DNA of 10,784 nt. Origin: Flavobacterium psychrophilum. GTDB taxonomy: Bacteria > Bacteroidota > Bacteroidia > Flavobacteriales > Flavobacteriaceae. A program made the position numbers and the translations under genes. Below the pieces are notes generated by a model that saw only the letters and a list, made by a program, of their open reading frames with translations, was not told the DNA's origin and searched no databases. This document shows positions 7,306 through 10,784 of this stretch, piece by piece. The DNA lies in the NCBI GenBank assembly GCA_945905915.1, contig CAMDQL010000058.1, positions 1-10,784 of the forward strand, in the 5' to 3' direction. How positions within the stretch are numbered: the stretch's first letter is position 1; each line of letters opens with the position of its first letter.

Positions 7306-7449
7306 TTTTTAAAGTTAAAGTTGATCGTTATGTATTTATTGCAAGTTATATAATAATTTTAATTATAAACAATGTATTATTGAATTTATATATAGAAAAA
7401 AATCTTTACTATATTTATAATTTTATATTTGCATTTAAATCTTTTTTAA
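7306..7449. other. Divergent AT-rich intergenic region between the two glycan arms
   Basis: The 144 bases between the ATG of the ligase-like gene and the GTG of the GMD-like gene are extremely AT-rich with short internal dyads such as ATAATT-TT-AATTAT. It should hold the promoters of both arms. For the minus arm, TTG (7372..7370) is followed after 19 bases by TATAACTTG (7350..7342), one base longer than the TAnnTTTG consensus, so only a weak candidate. No JUMPstart/ops-like element, small gene or RNA was recognised. Confidence 0.5.
7424..7431 (+). promoter_or_regulatory. Putative -7 element for the gmd-fcl arm
   Basis: TATATTTG (7424-7431) matches TAnnTTTG and lies 18 bases before the GTG start at 7450, implying a leader of only about ten bases. 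No TTG stands at the -33 distance; the sequence there is AT-rich. In DNA this rich in A and T a single 8-base match can occur by chance. Confidence 0.4.
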
Positions 7450-8409
7450 GTGAAAAAAGCTATAGTAACAGGAATTAGTGGTCAAGACGGAGCATATTTA
7501 GCAAAATTGTTGTTATCTAACAATTATAAAGTTTTTGGTATTATTAGAATAAGTTCAAAAAGTTTCTCAAATTTAGAATATTTAAAAATAAACGATGAGA
7601 TTGAATTTGTTAAATGTGATTTGTTAAATATAAGTGCGGTAGAAAAAATAATAAACGATATAAATCCAGACGAAATTTATAATTTAGCTGCTCAAAGTTC
7701 TGTTTTTCAATCTTACTTGCAACCCATTACTACTTTTGAATTTAATACAATAAGTGTTTTTAATTTAATTGAATCAATAAAAAAAATTAACCCAAAAATA
7801 AAATTATACCAAGCCAGTAGTAGTGAAATGTTCGGAAGAGTAAAAAACCTTCCGATAAATGAGGACAGTGTAATTCATCCGGTAAGCCCGTATGCAATTT
7901 CTAAAGTTGCAGCTCATTACACTTGTGTAAATTATAGAGAAAACTATGAAATGTTTATATCATGCGGAATTTTATTCAATCATGAGTCTTATTTAAGAAA
8001 TGACAGCTTCTTTGTGAAAAAAGTAATTCGAGAAAGTTTAGAGATTTCATTAAATAGAAAAGATTTTTTAAATGTTGGTAATATTGATATAAAAAGAGAT
8101 TTTGGTTATGCTCCAAAATATGTAGAAGCTATGTATTTAATGCTTCAACAAGAAGTAGCATCAGATTATTTAGTTTGTTCTGGAAAATCAGTTAGTTTAA
8201 AAGAAATTATTTATTATGTTTTTGATCGATTGAATATTTCTAAATCTAAATGTATTATCGATAAAACCTTATATAGACCATCTGATATTGAAGATATTTA
8301 TGGGACTAACGAAAAAGCAAAAAAAGAACTAAAATGGCAATATGAATTAGATTTCTTTTCCGTTTTAGATTTATTACTTGAAGAAGAGATAAATAATTAT
8401 AAAAAATAA
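7450..8409 (+). CDS. Divergent GDP-mannose 4,6-dehydratase-like protein (NAD(P)-dependent sugar-nucleotide dehydratase/reductase family)
   Basis: A 319-residue extended short-chain dehydrogenase closely related to the canonical gmd product that follows it. Shared: TGISGQDGAYLAKLL (7-21; Rossmann glycine motif), [12 protein letters not shown] (72-83), ASSSEMFG (122-129; S124 replaces the usual Thr, E126 kept), Y148/K152 in [15 protein letters not shown] (173-180). Lost: the [15 protein letters not shown] NADP/tetramer loop (here RISSKSFSN, 33-41), the [15 protein letters not shown] GDP-contact segment (here LRNDSFFVKKVI, 182-193), and about 25-30 residues before the C-terminal YRP motif. VGNIDIKRDF (209-218) and VCSGKSVSLKEI (242-253) resemble what I remember of GDP-4-keto-6-deoxy-mannose reductases (Rmd). 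It may be a dehydratase for another sugar nucleotide, a reductase, or a partner subunit. The start is GTG, with an in-frame TAA immediately before it and no other usable start; the stop abuts the gmd ATG. Confidence 0.8.
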   Translation: MKKAIVTGISGQDGAYLAKLLLSNNYKVFGIIRISSKSFSNLEYLKINDEIEFVKCDLLNISAVEKIINDINPDEIYNLAAQSSVFQSYLQPITTFEFNTISVFNLIESIKKINPKIKLYQASSSEMFGRVKNLPINEDSVIHPVSPYAISKVAAHYTCVNYRENYEMFISCGILFNHESYLRNDSFFVKKVIRESLEISLNRKDFLNVGNIDIKRDFGYAPKYVEAMYLMLQQEVASDYLVCSGKSVSLKEIIYYVFDRLNISKSKCIIDKTLYRPSDIEDIYGTNEKAKKELKWQYELDFFSVLDLLLEEEINNYKK

Positions 8410-9465
8410 ATGAAAACAGCATTAATTACAGGAATTAACGGTCAAGATGGTTCATATTTGGCTGAACTATTATTAGAAAAAGGATATCAAGTTCATGGTA
8501 TAATAAGAAGAAGTTCAACTTTTAATACCGCAAGAATTGAGCATTTATACATAGAATCATTAATAAAAGATTTGCATTCCAAACAAAAAATCAAACTTCA
8601 TTATGGTGATATGACGGATTCTACTAATTTGATTCGATTAATCCAACAAATAAAACCAGACGAAATATACAACTTGGCCGCGCAATCGCATGTAAAAGTT
8701 TCTTTTGAATTACCTGAGTACACAGCAGAAACAGATGGAATTGGCACACTTAGATTATTAGAAGCCATTAGAATTTGTGGTTTAGAACAGAAAACAAAAA
8801 TTTATCAAGCATCTACTTCTGAATTGTATGGGAAAGTGCAAGAAATCCCTCAAACCGAAACAACTCCATTTTATCCAAGAAGTCCTTACGGTGTTGCAAA
8901 AATTTATGCTTTTTGGATCACTAAAAACTATAGAGAATCTTATAAAATATTTGCTGTAAATGGAATTCTTTTTAATCACGAATCAGAACGAAGAGGAGAA
9001 ACTTTTGTAACCCGAAAAATTACTTTGGCTGCTGCAAGAATTAAGCACGGTTTGCAAGAAAAACTATATTTAGGTAATCTAAACTCTTTACGTGATTGGG
9101 GATATGCAAAAGATTATGTAGAATGTATGTGGCTTATGTTGCAACAAGAAGTTCCTGAAGATTATGTAATTGCTACTGGCGAACAACACTCTGTTCGTGA
9201 ATTTTGTGAATTAGCATTTAATGAAGTAGGCATTTCAATTGTTTGGGATGGAAATAATGAAAATGAAAAAGGAATTTGTAAAGAAACCGGTAGAATATTA
9301 ATTGAGGTTGATCCAAATTATTACCGTCCAACTGAAGTAGAAACATTGCTTGGAGATCCAAGTAAAGCTAAAAATCAATTAGGCTGGAATCCAACCAGAA
9401 CTTCTTTTGAAGAATTGGTTAAAATCATGGTTCAGCACGATTTAGATTATGTAAAAAGAAATTAA
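8410..9465 (+). CDS. gmd: GDP-mannose 4,6-dehydratase
   Basis: Converts GDP-D-mannose to GDP-4-keto-6-deoxy-D-mannose, using bound NADP; first committed step to GDP-L-fucose and related 6-deoxyhexoses. The 351 residues carry every signature: [15 protein letters not shown] (7-21), [17 protein letters not shown] (31-47), [12 protein letters not shown] (88-99), catalytic T136 and E138 in [16 protein letters not shown]160/K164 in the SPYGVAK block, [20 protein letters not shown] (185-204), [16 protein letters not shown] (222-237), and [17 protein letters not shown] (304-320). The ATG at 8410 directly follows the stop of the divergent paralogue, and the next gene, fcl, starts 2 bases after the stop, so the three are almost certainly one transcript. 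No residue anomalies were seen. Confidence 0.96.
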   Translation: MKTALITGINGQDGSYLAELLLEKGYQVHGIIRRSSTFNTARIEHLYIESLIKDLHSKQKIKLHYGDMTDSTNLIRLIQQIKPDEIYNLAAQSHVKVSFELPEYTAETDGIGTLRLLEAIRICGLEQKTKIYQASTSELYGKVQEIPQTETTPFYPRSPYGVAKIYAFWITKNYRESYKIFAVNGILFNHESERRGETFVTRKITLAAARIKHGLQEKLYLGNLNSLRDWGYAKDYVECMWLMLQQEVPEDYVIATGEQHSVREFCELAFNEVGISIVWDGNNENEKGICKETGRILIEVDPNYYRPTEVETLLGDPSKAKNQLGWNPTRTSFEELVKIMVQHDLDYVKRN

Positions 9466-9467
9466 AA

Positions 9468-10409
9468 ATGGAAAAAGCATCTAAAGTTTTTGTAGCTGGT
9501 GCAAATGGAATGGTAGGCTCTGCAATTGTAAGAGAATTACAAAAAAACGGATATGAGAACTTACTTTTATCAAATTCTGCTGCCTTAGATTTAAGAAATC
9601 AGGAAGCAGTAGCAACCTTTTTTAAAAAAAATAAACCAGAATATGTTTTTTTAGCAGCCGCAAAAGTTGGTGGCATTTATGCAAACAATACTTATCCTGC
9701 AGAGTTTTTATATGATAATATGATGATTCAAAATAATGTAATACATCATGCATATCTTAATAATGTAAAAAAACTTTTATTTTTAGGAAGCTCATGCATT
9801 TACCCAAAATTCGCACAACAACCCATAAATGAAAACAGTTTATTAACAGACACTTTGGAGCCAACAAATGAAGCCTATGCGATAGCTAAAATTTCAGGTG
9901 TTGAAATGTGTAAGTTTTATAAAAAACAATATGGTTGCCAATTTATTTCTGCAATGCCTACCAATTTATATGGCATTAATGATAATTTCAACATAGAAAA
10001 CTCACATGTTTTACCTGCTTTATTAAGAAAATTTGTTGAAGCTAAAAACAAGAACGAAAAAAATGTAAATGTTTGGGGAACAGGCACCCCTTTAAGAGAA
10101 TTTTTATATGTTGATGATTTAGCAGAAGCTTGTTTGTTTTTAATGTTACATTACAACGAAGAATCAACCATAAATGTAGGTACAGGGGTTGAAATTTCAA
10201 TTAAAGAATTAGCTGAAACTATTAAAGAAAAAGTTGGCTTTAAAGGCAATTTAGTTTTTGATACTTCAAAACCAGATGGTACTCCAAGAAAATTATTAGA
10301 CGTTTCAAAAATTAATAAACTAGGTTGGAAACACAAAATAGACCTTGAAGATGGAATTCAAAAAACAATTGAATGGTTAAATCAAACAAATTTTTCTTCT
10401 TTTAAATAA
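9468..10409 (+). CDS. fcl: GDP-L-fucose synthase (GDP-4-keto-6-deoxy-D-mannose 3,5-epimerase/4-reductase)
   Basis: Takes the product of gmd, epimerises it at C3 and C5 and reduces C4 with NADPH to GDP-L-fucose, in the cytoplasm. The 313 residues are of normal length. Seen: [13 protein letters not shown] (8-20), [19 protein letters not shown] (62-80), LGSSCIYPK (106-114) with catalytic S108 and C110, [14 protein letters not shown] (131-144) with Y137/K141, PTNLYG (164-169), [12 protein letters not shown] (178-189) with the acid/base H180, and [16 protein letters not shown] (204-219). All catalytic residues are kept. The start ATG is 2 bases after the gmd stop, and the stop overlaps the next ATG by one base (TAATG), indicating tight translational coupling. 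A T6/A8 run near 9618-9631 is in frame and intact. Confidence 0.96.
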   Translation: MEKASKVFVAGANGMVGSAIVRELQKNGYENLLLSNSAALDLRNQEAVATFFKKNKPEYVFLAAAKVGGIYANNTYPAEFLYDNMMIQNNVIHHAYLNNVKKLLFLGSSCIYPKFAQQPINENSLLTDTLEPTNEAYAIAKISGVEMCKFYKKQYGCQFISAMPTNLYGINDNFNIENSHVLPALLRKFVEAKNKNEKNVNVWGTGTPLREFLYVDDLAEACLFLMLHYNEESTINVGTGVEISIKELAETIKEKVGFKGNLVFDTSKPDGTPRKLLDVSKINKLGWKHKIDLEDGIQKTIEWLNQTNFSSFK

Positions 10410-10784
10410 TGCTAAAAAGAATCTCGAATAATCATTTAATTATGAGTGGAGTTTACAAAGGAATTTCAGGTATTTCTTTGTTTATATCCATACGATTATT
10501 ATTGGATTATTTAGGGAACGAAAACTATGGGCTTTGGGTGCTTGTATTTACTTTGTTTCAATTGGTTTTGTTAATGGATTTTGGCATTCAAAGCTCACTA
10601 AAAACAAAAATTCCAGTATTAATTCATGAAGAAAAATTTGAGCAGATAAAAAGTTATATAAAATCAACCTATAAAATATCGGTTTATATAGCGATTTTTA
10701 TTTTTCTAAGTTTTTTTTTGCTTTCATTTTTAATTGATTTTAAATCAATTTTTAACATTGATTTTCACAGTAATTTATTTGTTT
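10409..10784 (+). CDS. Wzx-type polysaccharide flippase, N-terminal part (cut by window edge)
   Basis: An ATG at 10409, overlapping the fcl stop by one base, opens a frame to the window edge: 125 residues, beginning [14 protein letters not shown]. Probable membrane helices are at about 13-34, 41-58 and 89-109. The pattern YLGNENYGLWVLVFTLFQ (34-51) followed by LMDFGIQSSLKTKI (55-68) is typical of the N-terminus of O-antigen/teichoic-acid flippases of the MOP superfamily, where helix 2 starts at the GxxxYGxW motif and a D-G pair follows. Such proteins move undecaprenyl-diphosphate-linked repeat units across the inner membrane. The full length should be about 400-500 residues. A second Met at residue 12 is an alternative start, but the overlap with fcl favours the first. 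Confidence 0.85.
   Translation, partial: MLKRISNNHLIMSGVYKGISGISLFISIRLLLDYLGNENYGLWVLVFTLFQLVLLMDFGIQSSLKTKIPVLIHEEKFEQIKSYIKSTYKISVYIAIFIFLSFFLLSFLIDFKSIFNIDFHSNLFV
10711..10719 (+). repeat. Nine-base T run inside the flippase gene
   Basis: Nine consecutive T (10711-10719) encode Phe-Phe and the beginning of a Leu codon in the third membrane helix of the flippase. Runs of this length can slip in replication or transcription, which would here shift the frame. The frame is open in this sequence. Confidence 0.6.

Noticed and set aside
1..10784. Search for CRISPR arrays, tRNA/rRNA genes, insertion sequences, toxin-antitoxin pairs and defence genes
   Set aside because: No regularly spaced repeats, transposase-like proteins, cloverleaf genes or known defence motifs were seen; every larger open frame is explained by metabolism or glycan synthesis.

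Overview
The window looks like chromosomal DNA of a Bacteroidetes bacterium, most likely Flavobacteriaceae (Flavobacterium-like). The reasons are low GC, weak or absent Shine-Dalgarno sequences, several promoter elements of the flavobacterial type (TTG, about 19 bases, TAnnTTTG), and small families I know only from this group (DUF4254, DUF6427, DUF6341). No RNA gene, insertion sequence, CRISPR array or stretch over 300 bases without a gene was seen.

Left part (1-3538), housekeeping: the 5' part of a DUF4254 gene (minus, cut by the window edge) stands head to head with upp (uracil salvage). upp converges with a polytopic membrane protein of the DUF6427 type. That gene is divergent from a 76-residue DUF6341-type protein, which converges with purD (purine synthesis). 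These genes are visibly richer in GC than what follows.

Right part (3597-10784), a cell-surface glycan locus in two divergent arms around a 144-base AT-rich intergenic region. The minus arm is transcribed toward purD: an O-antigen ligase/polymerase-like membrane protein, a UDP-glucuronate decarboxylase (UDP-xylose synthase), and the sugar-1-phosphate transferase that starts a glycan on the undecaprenyl carrier. The plus arm is packed with almost no spacing: a divergent, shortened paralogue of GDP-mannose 4,6-dehydratase, a canonical GDP-mannose 4,6-dehydratase (gmd), GDP-L-fucose synthase (fcl), and the first 125 residues of a Wzx-type flippase that runs off the window.

Together the genes predict an O-antigen, capsule or O-glycan repeat unit built on undecaprenyl phosphate. 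It would draw on GDP-L-fucose and UDP-xylose, be flipped by the Wzx-like protein, and be polymerised or ligated by the Wzy/WaaL-like protein. Other glycosyltransferases must lie beyond the right edge. The least explained element is the extra GMD-like gene in front of gmd: it keeps the dehydratase catalytic residues but has lost signature residues of the NADP- and GDP-binding loops. I see no clear sign of a wholly new defence or mobile system; the novelty is in the sugar-nucleotide chemistry and the regulatory layout.
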